Below, in pieces: positions 1 to 8,126 of a DNA stretch of 64,000 nucleotides; position 1 is the stretch's first letter, and each line of letters begins with the position of its first letter. The DNA is taken from the NCBI GenBank assembly GCA_021636625.1, contig JAJWLX010000002.1, positions 78,606 through 142,605 of the forward strand. The letters are read 5' to 3'. The stretch comes from Prevotella sp. (GTDB lineage Bacteria; Bacteroidota; Bacteroidia; Bacteroidales; Bacteroidaceae). Both the position numbers and the translations under genes were made by a program. The notes beneath the pieces were generated by a model, which worked only from the letters and a program-made list of their open reading frames with translations, was not told the origin of the DNA and ran no database searches.

Positions 1-1
1 T

Positions 2-1168
2 AGCATCAAGGGTTCGCACTCCTGGCTGGTGCTGGGACCGCTGCGACTGCAGCCTGCCGAGTTCGGTAAGTTTGCTACGGCGCTGGCTGTGGCGAAGTTT
101 ATGTGCAGCTATGGATTCAATATCCAGAAAATGAAGCATTTTATGGCGGCTGTGGGCATCATTCTTTTGCCTATGGTTTGTATTGTGGGACAGCGTGAGA
201 CGGGTTCGGCTTTGGTTTATTCCGCCTTCTTCCTGATGCTTTACCGCGAGGGAATGCCGGGTGCCATCCTCTTTACCGGAGTCTCGATGGTGGTTTACTT
301 TGTGGTGGGTATCAAGTACGAGAATGTGGTGATGTGGGACACCTACACCTCGATGGGAAAGTTCACGGTGCTGCTGCTGGTGCAGATCTTCACGGCAGGA
401 CTGGTGAACAGCTATACGGGCAACAGGAAGCATGCTCTCATCATCCTGAGCTACTCGGTGGGCATCACGCTCATCTTTGCGCTCTTCTCCACCTACATCA
501 TTCCGTTTGATATTGTATGGGTGCAGCTGCTGCTCTGTGCGGTGATGATCGGATTCCTGGTGTATCACGGTTTGAGAACCCGCTTCCGCAACTATTTCCT
601 GATTTCGATTTTCGCAATGGGAAGTATTGCCTTCTTCTACAGTGCCGATTATGTGCTGAACAACGTGATGGAACCTCACCAGCGAGTGCGTATCAACGTG
701 CTGCTGGGATTGGATGAAGACCTGGCGGGTGCCGGATATAATGTGCATCAGAGTGAGATTGCCATCGGTTCGGGTGGCTTGCAGGGAAAGGGATTCCTGA
801 ACGGAACTCAGACCAAGCTGAAGTTCGTGCCTGAGCAGGATACCGACTTCATATTCTGTACAGTAGGAGAGGAGGAAGGATTCTTGGGTTCGGCAGGCGT
901 GCTGCTGCTCTTCCTGATGTTGATATTGAGATTGATACATCTGGCGGAGCGACAACCTTTCAAGTTCGGACGAATATACGGCTACTGTGTGCTCTCGGTA
1001 TTCCTGTTCCACCTGTTTATTAATGTGGGAATGGTGCTGGGACTGACGCCGGTAATCGGTATTCCGCTTCCATTCTTCAGTTATGGAGGTAGTTCGCTCT
1101 GGGGCTTTACCATCCTGCTTTTCATCTTCCTTCGTATTGATGCCGGAAGAAACCTGGTAAGAAGCTAG
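2..1168 (+). CDS. rodA: Rod shape-determining protein RodA (5' end outside window)
   Basis: SEDS-family peptidoglycan glycosyltransferase that polymerises lipid II for side-wall growth with a class B penicillin-binding protein. The frame is already open at base 2 and has no plausible start, so the gene is truncated by the window edge; 388 codons remain. It is a polytopic membrane protein. Family signatures are the early LGPLRLQPAEFGK segment (about residues 10-23 of the visible part), the RINVLLG stretch, the GKGFLNGTQ segment followed by VPEQDTDFIF, and the late PLPFFSYGGSS motif near the C-terminus. FtsW shares most of these; RodA is preferred because of the GIKGS-like start and the lack of a division cluster nearby. 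It ends against a shared terminator with gldH. Confidence 0.93.
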   Translation, partial: SIKGSHSWLVLGPLRLQPAEFGKFATALAVAKFMCSYGFNIQKMKHFMAAVGIILLPMVCIVGQRETGSALVYSAFFLMLYREGMPGAILFTGVSMVVYFVVGIKYENVVMWDTYTSMGKFTVLLLVQIFTAGLVNSYTGNRKHALIILSYSVGITLIFALFSTYIIPFDIVWVQLLLCAVMIGFLVYHGLRTRFRNYFLISIFAMGSIAFFYSADYVLNNVMEPHQRVRINVLLGLDEDLAGAGYNVHQSEIAIGSGGLQGKGFLNGTQTKLKFVPEQDTDFIFCTVGEEEGFLGSAGVLLLFLMLILRLIHLAERQPFKFGRIYGYCVLSVFLFHLFINVGMVLGLTPVIGIPLPFFSYGGSSLWGFTILLFIFLRIDAGRNLVRS

Positions 1169-1223
1169 ATCTTGCAGCATAAGAAGCAGGATATTCCATA
1201 TTGGAAGCTGGACTTTACAGCAT

Positions 1224-1264
1224 AAAAAAAATGACCAGTGAGATACGTCTCATTGGTCATTTTT
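1224..1264. terminator. Bidirectional terminator between rodA and gldH
   Basis: A 14-bp stem (1230-1243 with 1248-1261, one G-T pair) and a 4-base loop is flanked by an A run on the left and a T run on the right, so it can stop transcripts from both sides. The stem includes the stop codon of gldH (1250-1252). Confidence 0.85.
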
Positions 1265-1732
1265 CGTTATTTTCACTCCGATGTCGCTTACACCCGGAAG
1301 AATTTCTCGCTTCATATCGTGGCGGATGGCGATATGGATGGAATCGCCTCTGTTTATCTTATAGATATTGATAGGGAAGTTGTATTGATAGTAGCTGATG
1401 CCCTGTCCCTTGTTCTCACCACGCTGGTTGATGAGCTGGCAGAGTACGGTATCAGTCCTCTCGATACGCTGACCCTTGTTGGCAGGGTAGATGGTCTGGT
1501 TCACGATGAGTGTCAATGCCGTAAACGGATAGGCACCCGTGGTTCTCAGACCCAGACTCTGCCGATAATAGCCGGTGGCAGCCATCGGAGGGATTTCAAA
1601 CGATAGGGTATCGTTCTTCTCCCATCCTGCAATCGGCGTGTGGGCATATTCATCATATACCTTGGCATGATTGCAAGCGCTGAAGGCTATGGTTGCCACC
1701 AGTATGAAAACGAAATGAATCAGTCTTTTCAT
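1250..1732 (-). CDS. gldH: Gliding motility lipoprotein GldH-like
   Basis: Small outer-membrane-type lipoprotein of 160 residues. The N-terminus is a short signal peptide ending in a lipobox with the acylated cysteine at residue 20 (FSAC). The rest matches the GldH family in length and in the pattern of an Ig-like beta fold (YYRQSLGLRTTGAYPF region, about residues 55-72). GldH is needed for gliding in Flavobacterium, but it is kept in non-gliding gut Bacteroidota, where its role is not established. The gene starts 2 bases after the stop of the PSP1-domain gene, so the two are almost certainly cotranscribed; this pairing is common in the phylum. Confidence 0.85.
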   Translation of the reverse strand: MKRLIHFVFILVATIAFSACNHAKVYDEYAHTPIAGWEKNDTLSFEIPPMAATGYYRQSLGLRTTGAYPFTALTLIVNQTIYPANKGQRIERTDTVLCQLINQRGENKGQGISYYQYNFPINIYKINRGDSIHIAIRHDMKREILPGVSDIGVKITKNDQ

Positions 1733-1734
1733 TT

Positions 1735-3114
1735 TTACTTCTTGTCCTCCTGTGGCTTGTTATTTTCGCCCTGCTGTGGCTGGTTGTTGTTAGCCTGCTG
1801 AGGCTTGTTATTCTCGCCCTGCTGCGGCTTGTTATTATTGCCTTGCTGAGGCTTATTGTTATTGCCCTGTTGAGGTCTGTTTCCCTGTTGGCGAGGTCCC
1901 TTGTTTCTATTATCCCTATTGCGGTTATTGCCGTTTGGCTGACGGTTATCTCCCTTCTCTGAACGGTTGCCGTTTGGCTGGCGGTTATCTCCCTTTTCTG
2001 GGCGGTTCGCATTACGGTTCTTGTTCTTCTTCTTTTTCTTCGCTTTGTCGAATCGGCTGAGATCAGACTCATTGAGCAGGTCGATACTCTTGGAAGTTTC
2101 CTTCATCTTGCCATTCTCCATCAGACTGAGCGGTTTCTCGCCCTGTTTATTCATCTCAATGATTTCCTTGGCACGTTCTGCTGTGATGGTCTCCAGGTTG
2201 GAAGCCAGGTTCTTGTCAGAAGAGTAGGTGATGAGTCCGGCAAGGATATCTACCTTGAACTGATGGAACTCGCCATCGGCTGTCTGAAGCACGGCATCCT
2301 TAGGTGGCATCTTTCGGCTTGCCTCCACATAGTTATCTACCTCGTAGTTAAGGCAGCACTTCAGTTTGGCGCACATACCAGCCAACTTCTGAGGGTTGAG
2401 CGAAATGTCCTGGTAGCGTGCGGCATTGGTGCTCACACTTACGAAGTTCTTCATCCAGGTAGCGCAGCAGAGCTCTCTGCCGCAAGGACCGGTACCGCCG
2501 ATACGGCCAGCCTCCTGACGTGCACCAATCTGCTTCATCTCGATACGGACATGGAAGGTATCGGCAAGAACCTTGATGAGCTGGCGGAAATCCACACGCT
2601 CATCAGCGATATAGTAGAAGATAGCCTTGTTGCCATCGCCCTGATACTCCACATCGCCGATTTTCATCTTCAAGCCCAGGTCCTTGGCTATCTGACGGCT
2701 CTGAATCATGGTATCGTGTTCGTGGCTCTTGGCTTCCTTTGCCTTGTCGAGGTCCACCTGCTTGGCAAGTCGGTAGATGCGCTTGATATCATCCTGTGAC
2801 TTGAGATTTGCCTTCTTGATCTGCAGCTTTACCAGTCGGCCGGTTAATGTTACTACACCCACGTCGTGACCTGGGTTAGCCTCTACAGCCACGATATCGC
2901 CCTTCTTGAGGTCGAGGTTGTTAACATTGTGATAATATCCTTTTCGGGTATTTTTAAATTGCACTTCCACCAGGTCGGTGCTCTCAGCGTTTCCTGGCAC
3001 ATCGGCTAGCCAGTCGTATGTGTTGAGCTGTCGGTCCTGACGACCCACAGCCTTGCAGCATAGACCTCTATCGCAGCCATTCCACATTCTGAATTTCATA
3101 TTTTTATAATTCAC
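1735..3114 (-). CDS. ricT: PSP1/RicT-like (YaaT) protein with Q/N-rich repeat tail
   Basis: Homologue of the RicT (YaaT) family, which in Bacillus forms an iron-sulfur complex acting with RNase Y. The conserved part is about residues 8-290. It has the cysteine motifs GPCGRELCC and GMCAKLKCC (about residues 212-260), likely cluster ligands, plus an extra N-terminal GCDRGLCC. The last roughly 110 residues differ from the usual family: a lysine-rich hinge (AKKKKKNKNR) followed by two copies of an EKGDNRQPNGN-type unit and about five copies of an 8-residue NNKPQQG-type unit. This tail is predicted to be disordered. The second methionine at residue 6 (3099) is an alternative start. It is the third gene of metF-holB-ricT-gldH. 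Function in Bacteroidota is inferred only. Confidence 0.85.
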   Translation of the reverse strand: MNYKNMKFRMWNGCDRGLCCKAVGRQDRQLNTYDWLADVPGNAESTDLVEVQFKNTRKGYYHNVNNLDLKKGDIVAVEANPGHDVGVVTLTGRLVKLQIKKANLKSQDDIKRIYRLAKQVDLDKAKEAKSHEHDTMIQSRQIAKDLGLKMKIGDVEYQGDGNKAIFYYIADERVDFRQLIKVLADTFHVRIEMKQIGARQEAGRIGGTGPCGRELCCATWMKNFVSVSTNAARYQDISLNPQKLAGMCAKLKCCLNYEVDNYVEASRKMPPKDAVLQTADGEFHQFKVDILAGLITYSSDKNLASNLETITAERAKEIIEMNKQGEKPLSLMENGKMKETSKSIDLLNESDLSRFDKAKKKKKNKNRNANRPEKGDNRQPNGNRSEKGDNRQPNGNNRNRDNRNKGPRQQGNRPQQGNNNKPQQGNNNKPQQGENNKPQQANNNQPQQGENNKPQEDKK

Positions 3115-3173
3115 GATGTATTCTATTTATTATTATTGATTAATATATATTGCCCTTTCGGGATGTATTTCCT

Positions 3174-4286
3174 TTATTTTCTGATGAGCAGGACGATATT
3201 CTTCAGCGCCAGGTCGAAGAACACGATTTTCGGGTTGGCATTCTGGGCGATGAATCGCTTGCTTTCCTCGAAGAGATTGGAGATATCGATGATGTTCGCC
3301 TCGTTGATGAATCGGGCGAAGTTCCTGGCGAAATTCTCCTCCTCCTGTGTCATATAACTGAGTTCCGGCTGTCGGAAATTATACATGAAACTCTCCCGCA
3401 GCATGTGCATGAAGTAATCGAGCATTCGCTTCTGCTTCTCTCTGCCGAAGGTGGCAACCACCTCGCTCCACTTCTTCAGGTCGTGGATGTTGCGCATATA
3501 GGAGAGGCGCATCAGCATGATGAACATATCCAGATGCTGGCGGTTTTCATTGCCTGAGTCCAGCTCCTCCAGTGCATGGTTCCAGTTGCCATTGGCGATT
3601 CGGGCGATGCGGTGGGCTGATTCTGCATCCAGCGCTCTTCGCTCTATGAGCGCTTTCTCTACCTCGGAAGTTTCAATTTTCTTCAGGTCGATACGCTGTG
3701 CACGGCTTCTGATGGTTTCGAGCAGGAGTTCCGGCTGCTCGCTCACCAGGAGGAAGAGTGTCTGATGAGGCGGCTCTTCCAGCAGTTTCAATATCTTGTT
3801 GGCACTCGTGAGGTTCATACGCTCCGGCAACCATATTAGACTGATCTTGTATCCGCCCTGACTCGACATCATGCTCAGTTCTCTCGAAAGATTGTCGGTC
3901 TCATCGGCGGTGATGATAGCCTGCTTGTTGAAGTCGGTATCAGTCTTGCCCATGCGCTGCATCCAGTCGCTGATCAGCACATACGGACCTTCCTGAAGGA
4001 GCATCTCCCTCCATTCTTTCATAAAGTCGAGACTTACGGGCGTATGGTCGCCGCTCATCTCGGATGTCTTGATGGTAGGGAAGGTGAAGTGCAGGTCGGG
4101 ATGCTCCCATTTTTTCAGCATCGGGGAATCGCCCAGCAGATAGCTGGCAAAAGCCAGCGCTACTGCCAGTTTTCCACAACCTTGTGGACCGCAGAACATC
4201 AGTGCATGAGGTACACGATTCTCCAGAACCATCTCCATCAGACGGTTCCATATATCTTGCTGACCTATCACTTCACTATTTAACAT
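3174..4286 (-). CDS. holB: DNA polymerase III delta' subunit-like (clamp loader)
   Basis: AAA+ ATPase of 370 residues with the delta'/gamma clamp-loader layout. Visible are the GQQDIWNRL start, a Walker A loop GPQGCGK (about residues 33-39), the ILKLLEEPP motif (about 162-170) and the SRAQ sensor-1-like motif (about 190-193). The usual four-cysteine zinc module between Walker A and B is not evident; instead there is an insert (HFTFPTIKTSEMSGD) typical of Bacteroidota versions. It would help load the sliding clamp during replication and repair. The start codon sits directly against a heptamer repeat leader (4285-4323). Confidence 0.9.
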   Translation of the reverse strand: MLNSEVIGQQDIWNRLMEMVLENRVPHALMFCGPQGCGKLAVALAFASYLLGDSPMLKKWEHPDLHFTFPTIKTSEMSGDHTPVSLDFMKEWREMLLQEGPYVLISDWMQRMGKTDTDFNKQAIITADETDNLSRELSMMSSQGGYKISLIWLPERMNLTSANKILKLLEEPPHQTLFLLVSEQPELLLETIRSRAQRIDLKKIETSEVEKALIERRALDAESAHRIARIANGNWNHALEELDSGNENRQHLDMFIMLMRLSYMRNIHDLKKWSEVVATFGREKQKRMLDYFMHMLRESFMYNFRQPELSYMTQEEENFARNFARFINEANIIDISNLFEESKRFIAQNANPKIVFFDLALKNIVLLIRK

Positions 4287-4323
4287 TGAACTTTGAATTT
4301 TGAACTTTAAACTTTATGATGAG
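4285..4323 (-). repeat. Heptamer-repeat leader in front of holB
   Basis: Four consecutive 7-base units of the form (A/T)TTGAA(C/T) or TTTAAAC on the plus strand (GTTCAAA-like in the sense of the gene), ended by TTTATGATGAG. The first unit overlaps the start codon. Related leaders occur at 9259-9305, 27514-27560 and 27971-28039. Confidence 0.7.
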
Positions 4324-4352
4324 TCGTCAGTAGCAAAAAGTCCTGGCGACTC
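4318..4352. other. Hairpin in the metF-holB intergenic region
   Basis: Near-perfect 12-bp inverted repeat (ATGAGTCGTCAG with CTGGCGACTCAT, one wobble). On the plus strand a T-rich run follows, but no plus-strand gene leads into it, so it may be a leader structure of holB or an inward terminator rather than a terminator of metF. Confidence 0.5.
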
Positions 4353-4370
4353 ATTTCTTTTTCCTACTTT

Positions 4371-5327
4371 CTAAAATAGGCTTTTTGTAATCTGCTTCAC
4401 GCTATCCACCGCCGAAACGGTGAAGAAATGGATATGATTGTATCCGTGATCGAAGAGATCTTTCACTTGGGCCGTCGTCCACTCGATACCGAGTGCCTTG
4501 GCATCTTCATCGCTCTTGCACTTCAAAACCTCCTGCGCCAGTGCTTCCGGGATGTCGCAATGGAAGGTCTTTGGTACCATGGTGAGCTGGCTCAGCTTGG
4601 CGAATGGCTTCAGCGCCGGAACGATAGGGATGGTGATGCCCATCTGGCGAGCCTTCTCTACGAAAGCATAGAATTTCTCGTTGTCGTAGAAGAGCTGGGT
4701 GATGGCATAGTCAGCGCCCAACTGCTGCTTCTCCAGGAGATGCTGCATGTCCATCTCGAGATTCGGAGCCTCTTCGTGCTTCTCCGGATAGCAGGCTACG
4801 CCACAGCAGAATTTATCACCCGGATGCTTGATCGGGGTGCCGTCGAAGAAGAAACCGTCGTTAAACTGGTTTACTTGCTTCAGCAGGTCGGTGGCGTTGG
4901 TATGGCCGTTTTCTGTTGGAGTAAACTGTCGGTCTTCCTTCGCCTTGTCGCCTCTCAGCACAAGGATATTGCTGATGCCCAGAAACTGGAGATCGAGCAA
5001 TTCGTATTCGATGTCTTCCTTCGTGGCACCGCTACAGATGACGTGAGGGATGACAGGGATGTCGTACTTGTTCTGGATTGCGCCTGCGATGGCAACGGTG
5101 CCAGGGCGGCGACGCACACGCTGACGAGTGAGGAGACCATTTTCCAGTTCCTTGTAAACATACTCGCTGTGGTGTGTGGTAATGTTGATAAACCGTGGGT
5201 CGAAGTCCTTGAGGCTGTCGATGGTGCGGAAGAGAGCCGCAGTGCCATTACCCTTGAGAGGTGGCAAAACCTCGAAAGAGAAGCCTCTTTTGTCGCCCTT
5301 CTGATGTAAGAATTCTGCGATGTTCAT
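4371..5327 (-). CDS. metF: 5,10-methylenetetrahydrofolate reductase
   Basis: Flavoprotein reducing 5,10-methylene-THF to 5-methyl-THF, the methyl donor for methionine synthesis. It is 318 residues, normal for the bacterial TIM-barrel enzyme. Recognisable parts are the FSFEVLPP start (about residues 17-24, including the catalytic-region glutamate), the FINITTHHSEY segment, the VILVLRGD-like stretch (SNILVLRGDKAKED, about 134-147) that contacts FAD, and ADYAITQLFYDNEKF (about 207-221), the conserved substrate region. The start has a clean leader with a Bacteroidota -7 box at 5362-5369. It heads the leftward block with holB, ricT and gldH. Confidence 0.95.
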   Translation of the reverse strand: MNIAEFLHQKGDKRGFSFEVLPPLKGNGTAALFRTIDSLKDFDPRFINITTHHSEYVYKELENGLLTRQRVRRRPGTVAIAGAIQNKYDIPVIPHVICSGATKEDIEYELLDLQFLGISNILVLRGDKAKEDRQFTPTENGHTNATDLLKQVNQFNDGFFFDGTPIKHPGDKFCCGVACYPEKHEEAPNLEMDMQHLLEKQQLGADYAITQLFYDNEKFYAFVEKARQMGITIPIVPALKPFAKLSQLTMVPKTFHCDIPEALAQEVLKCKSDEDAKALGIEWTTAQVKDLFDHGYNHIHFFTVSAVDSVKQITKSLF

Positions 5328-5361
5328 ATTACGTAATATCTATGTTCTCTTATTTTGGTTG

Positions 5362-5369
5362 CAAATTTA
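5362..5369 (-). promoter_or_regulatory. -7 box of metF
   Basis: TAAATTTG on the minus strand fits the Bacteroidota TAnnTTTG element, 35 bases upstream of the metF start. No convincing -33 TTTG is present. Confidence 0.5.
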
Positions 5370-5466
5370 CAAAAAAAATAGGGGAAATGTGCAGATTATG
5401 CGTATTATTTTAAAATAAACAGATAAAAATATAAAAATAAACAAATAAAAAATAACCTATAGTAAA

Positions 5467-6927
5467 ATGGAACAACAACAAACGGGCTCTAAGGCCTATC
5501 TTTTCTCGATTGTGATGGTCGCCGTATTGGGTGGCTTGCTTTTCGGTTATGATACCGCAGTGATATCAGGTGCCGAGAAGGGTTTGCAGGCATTCTTCAA
5601 GGGTGCCGGTGATTTCGAATACACCGATGTGATGCACGGATTCACTTCTTCCAGTGCGCTGATCGGCTGTATCATCGGTAGTTCGCTTTCTGGTCTTTTC
5701 GCCAGTAGGCTGGGTCGCAAGCGCTCGCTCATCTTTGCGGGTGTCTGCTTCTTCCTCTCAGCCTGGGGATCCATGGAACCGGAAACTTATCTCCTGCCTC
5801 AGGGACATGCCGACTGGACGTTGCTGGTGGTATTCAACTTCTATCGTGTGCTGGGTGGTATCGGTGTAGGTATGGCTTCAGCCATCTGTCCGATGTATAT
5901 CGGCGAAATCGCTCCGAGCAATATGCGCGGTATGTTGGTGAGCTGCAATCAGTTTGCCATCATCTTCGGTCAGTTGGTGGTTTACTTCGTCAATTTCATC
6001 ATCATGGGTTCCCATGCCAATCCTATCTATGATGCTGCGGGTGCCATCGCCAATATGGTGGATGCACAGTGGACCATCGAGACGGGCTGGAGATATATGT
6101 TTGGTAGTGAGATGGTTCCGGCAGGACTGTTCACCTTCCTGATCTGCTTCGTACCTGAAACCCCTCGTTATCTCGTGATGATCGGACAGGATGAGAAGGC
6201 ATACGGCGTGCTTGCCAAGATCAATGGTTCTGAGAAGGCACGTGAGATTATCCACGATATCAAGAATACGGTGACCGTGAAGACCGAGAAGCTCTTCTCT
6301 TACGGATTTATGTGTATCTTTGTGGGCGTGATGCTTTCTGTATTCCAGCAGGCTGTGGGTATCAATGCGGTACTCTATTATGCGCCTCGTATCTTCCAGG
6401 ATATGGGTATGGGCAATCCGATGGTTCAGACCGTTATCATGGGTGTTGTGAATATCTCGTTTACGCTGGTTGCCGTCTTTACGGTAGAGAAGCTGGGCCG
6501 CAAGCCATTGCTTATCTTCGGTTCCATCGGCATGGCAGTAGGAGCCTTGGGCGTAGCCCTGACCTTTGGAAATGAAGCGTTGAGTACGGTTACCATGCTG
6601 AGCATCATGGTTTATAGTGCCAGCTTTATGTTCTCCTGGGGACCTATTGCCTGGGTGCTTATTGCCGAGCTTTTCCCGAATACCATCCGTGGTGCTGCTG
6701 TGGCTATTGCCGTAGCTTTCCAGTGGATATTCAACTTCATCGTCAGCTCTACCTTCGTTCCGATGTTTAATATGCACCTTACTCCGGGCGATGATTTCGG
6801 TCATTGGTTTACTTATGGTCTGTATGGTGCCATCTGTATCGTTGCAGCCATCTTCGTATGGAAGCTGGTACCTGAAACCAAGGGCAAGAGTCTGGAGGAT
6901 ATGAGCAAGCTCTGGAAGAAAGATTAG
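5467..6927 (+). CDS. xylE: Sugar porter (MFS), D-xylose/hexose:H+ symporter-like
   Basis: Twelve-helix major facilitator of the sugar porter subfamily, 486 residues, close in size to E. coli XylE. Diagnostic motifs are GGLLFGYDTAVISG (helix 1), GRKRSL in the loop between helices 2 and 3, PETPRYLV before the central loop, QQAVGINAVLYYAP in helix 7, GRKPLLIFG in the 8-9 loop and PETKGKSLEDM at the end. QQxxGIN is the sugar-binding signature. Whether xylose, glucose or another monosaccharide is carried cannot be read from sequence. It stands alone, with an A-rich leader and its own terminator. Confidence 0.88.
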   Translation: MEQQQTGSKAYLFSIVMVAVLGGLLFGYDTAVISGAEKGLQAFFKGAGDFEYTDVMHGFTSSSALIGCIIGSSLSGLFASRLGRKRSLIFAGVCFFLSAWGSMEPETYLLPQGHADWTLLVVFNFYRVLGGIGVGMASAICPMYIGEIAPSNMRGMLVSCNQFAIIFGQLVVYFVNFIIMGSHANPIYDAAGAIANMVDAQWTIETGWRYMFGSEMVPAGLFTFLICFVPETPRYLVMIGQDEKAYGVLAKINGSEKAREIIHDIKNTVTVKTEKLFSYGFMCIFVGVMLSVFQQAVGINAVLYYAPRIFQDMGMGNPMVQTVIMGVVNISFTLVAVFTVEKLGRKPLLIFGSIGMAVGALGVALTFGNEALSTVTMLSIMVYSASFMFSWGPIAWVLIAELFPNTIRGAAVAIAVAFQWIFNFIVSSTFVPMFNMHLTPGDDFGHWFTYGLYGAICIVAAIFVWKLVPETKGKSLEDMSKLWKKD

Positions 6928-6977
6928 GATAGGAATTCGAAATCTGAATCATGGGATTTCTGAAGAAAGATTAGAAT

Positions 6978-7018
6978 AAAAAAGTGGCGCGATAGCTGGG
7001 TAGCTATCGCGCCTTTTT
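6978..7018 (+). terminator. Rho-independent terminator after the sugar porter
   Basis: Perfect 12-bp GC-rich stem (6986-6997 with 7002-7013), 4-base loop and a run of five T; an A run precedes it, so it may also act leftward. Confidence 0.9.
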
Positions 7019-7127
7019 ATGTAGTTTTCACGCTGAGTGATAAATTCAGACCATATATTTGTAAGTTGTTTGTATTTAAAAGAGTATTAACTTAATGTCT
7101 TGAATCTGAATTCTCTAGCCTCTCTTC

Positions 7128-7784
7128 TTACTTCTTCCATGCGTTGCGGAAGAGAAAACCTACTGTGGTGTTAGAAGAGTTGGTTGAGTTCTGGATGAAG
7201 TTGGTCTGGTTGCCATCCACCCAGATCTGATAGAGTGCGAACTGGAAGCCCAGCTGTCTTGGCTCCTTGAGTGTGCAGTAGCCGTAATACATCTGGCTAG
7301 GGATGAAAACAAGCACTACCTTGTGACTCTTGTTGTCTGTGCCATAAGCCAGATTCAACTCGACAGCATTAGGGCAAGCAATGAAGTAAGCTGTTTCCGA
7401 AGTACTGTTTGGCATAACATTATACTTGCACTTGATGGTTCTTGGAGCCTCCTTAGCGATGGCAGCAGCCAAATCCTTGTTATTGATGTGCTCTGCGAGT
7501 GCAGCCACAGGGAAGTTGGTCATTGTCATGGTGCTGTCGCCGTACATGCTGATGCTGCAAGATGATGCAACAGAGTCAACCTGATTTTTTACGTTGGCAT
7601 CATTCTTCTTTTCGTAGAGAATGGCCATGTTGTTGTATGAACCCAATGACATAGCCTGCTGGAAGCTCTTCTGCTGCTCAAGGGTCAGGAAGTTCATACC
7701 ACTGTCACCGTCAGTATTACAAGAGGTGAACGACATAGCTGCAAAGAGTACAGCCAAGATTGAGAATAATGTAATTTTCTTCAT
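7128..7784 (-). CDS. Putative lipoprotein, DUF4840-like, function unknown
   Basis: A 218-residue exported protein. The signal peptide ends in a lipobox with cysteine at about residue 22 (SFTSC), followed by an acidic, glycine-containing tether (NTDGDSG), as in surface or outer-membrane lipoproteins of Bacteroidota. The body has no catalytic motif I can name. Length and the C-terminal YQIWVDGNQTNFIQNS segment remind me of the DUF4840 family of gut Bacteroidota, but that assignment is from memory and untested. It is a single gene with its own leader, downstream of tRNA-Lys on the same strand. Confidence 0.7.
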   Translation of the reverse strand: MKKITLFSILAVLFAAMSFTSCNTDGDSGMNFLTLEQQKSFQQAMSLGSYNNMAILYEKKNDANVKNQVDSVASSCSISMYGDSTMTMTNFPVAALAEHINNKDLAAAIAKEAPRTIKCKYNVMPNSTSETAYFIACPNAVELNLAYGTDNKSHKVVLVFIPSQMYYGYCTLKEPRQLGFQFALYQIWVDGNQTNFIQNSTNSSNTTVGFLFRNAWKK

Positions 7785-7933
7785 TGTCTTATGATTTTTT
7801 ATTGTTGTCTTATGAAATTTTATCTTATATATAAAACGCTGGAAAGCAAGAATCTTGCATCTGTTTTTAGTTAATGAGAGTTAAAAGGATCCTTCTCCCG
7901 CAGTTTTTAAAGCTTTTTCCCGAACCGCATACG

Positions 7934-7966
7934 AAAAAAGGACTTCCCTTAGTGGAAAGTCCTTTT
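7934..7966 (-). terminator. Terminator of tRNA-Lys
   Basis: Ten-bp stem (7936-7945 with 7957-7966) followed on the minus strand by a T run, directly downstream of the tRNA. Confidence 0.75.
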
Positions 7967-7975
7967 CTGAGATTG

Positions 7976-8048
7976 TGACTCGCATGGGGCTCGAACCCAT
8001 GACCCCAACATTAAAAGTGTTGTGCTCTACCAGCTGAGCTAGCGAGTC
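7976..8048 (-). tRNA. tRNA-Lys (anticodon TTT)
   Basis: 73 bases fold into a cloverleaf: acceptor arm GACTCGC/GCGAGTC, D-arm GCTCAGCTGGTAGAGC, anticodon stem CAACA/TGTTG with loop CTTTTAA (anticodon TTT), and T-arm with GGTTCGAGCCC-type loop. The discriminator base is A. CCA is not encoded, so it relies on the CCA-adding enzyme, which may be the gene at 35497-36975. Confidence 0.97.
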
Positions 8049-8079
8049 AATCTTCTGCTTTATGTTTCAAAAGCGAGTG

Positions 8080-8111
8080 CAAAGGTACGGCAAAAATCTG
8101 AAATAACCAAA
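8080..8111 (-). promoter_or_regulatory. Promoter of tRNA-Lys
   Basis: On the minus strand TTTG (8108-8111), a 20-base spacer and TACCTTTG (8080-8087) match the primary sigma factor consensus of Bacteroidota. It is 32 bases upstream of the tRNA. Confidence 0.8.
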
Positions 8112-8126
8112 TATTTTGCCATATTT

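Noticed and set aside
4318..4352. Terminator of metF
   Set aside because: The T-rich side lies on the wrong strand for metF, and holB downstream is likely cotranscribed.
4428..5309. Long open frame antisense to metF
   Set aside because: It mirrors the metF codons and has no recognisable domain; the metF protein is clearly conserved. The same reasoning excludes long antisense frames in dnaE (15970-17826, 18454-19635) and in the sugar porter (5878-6804).
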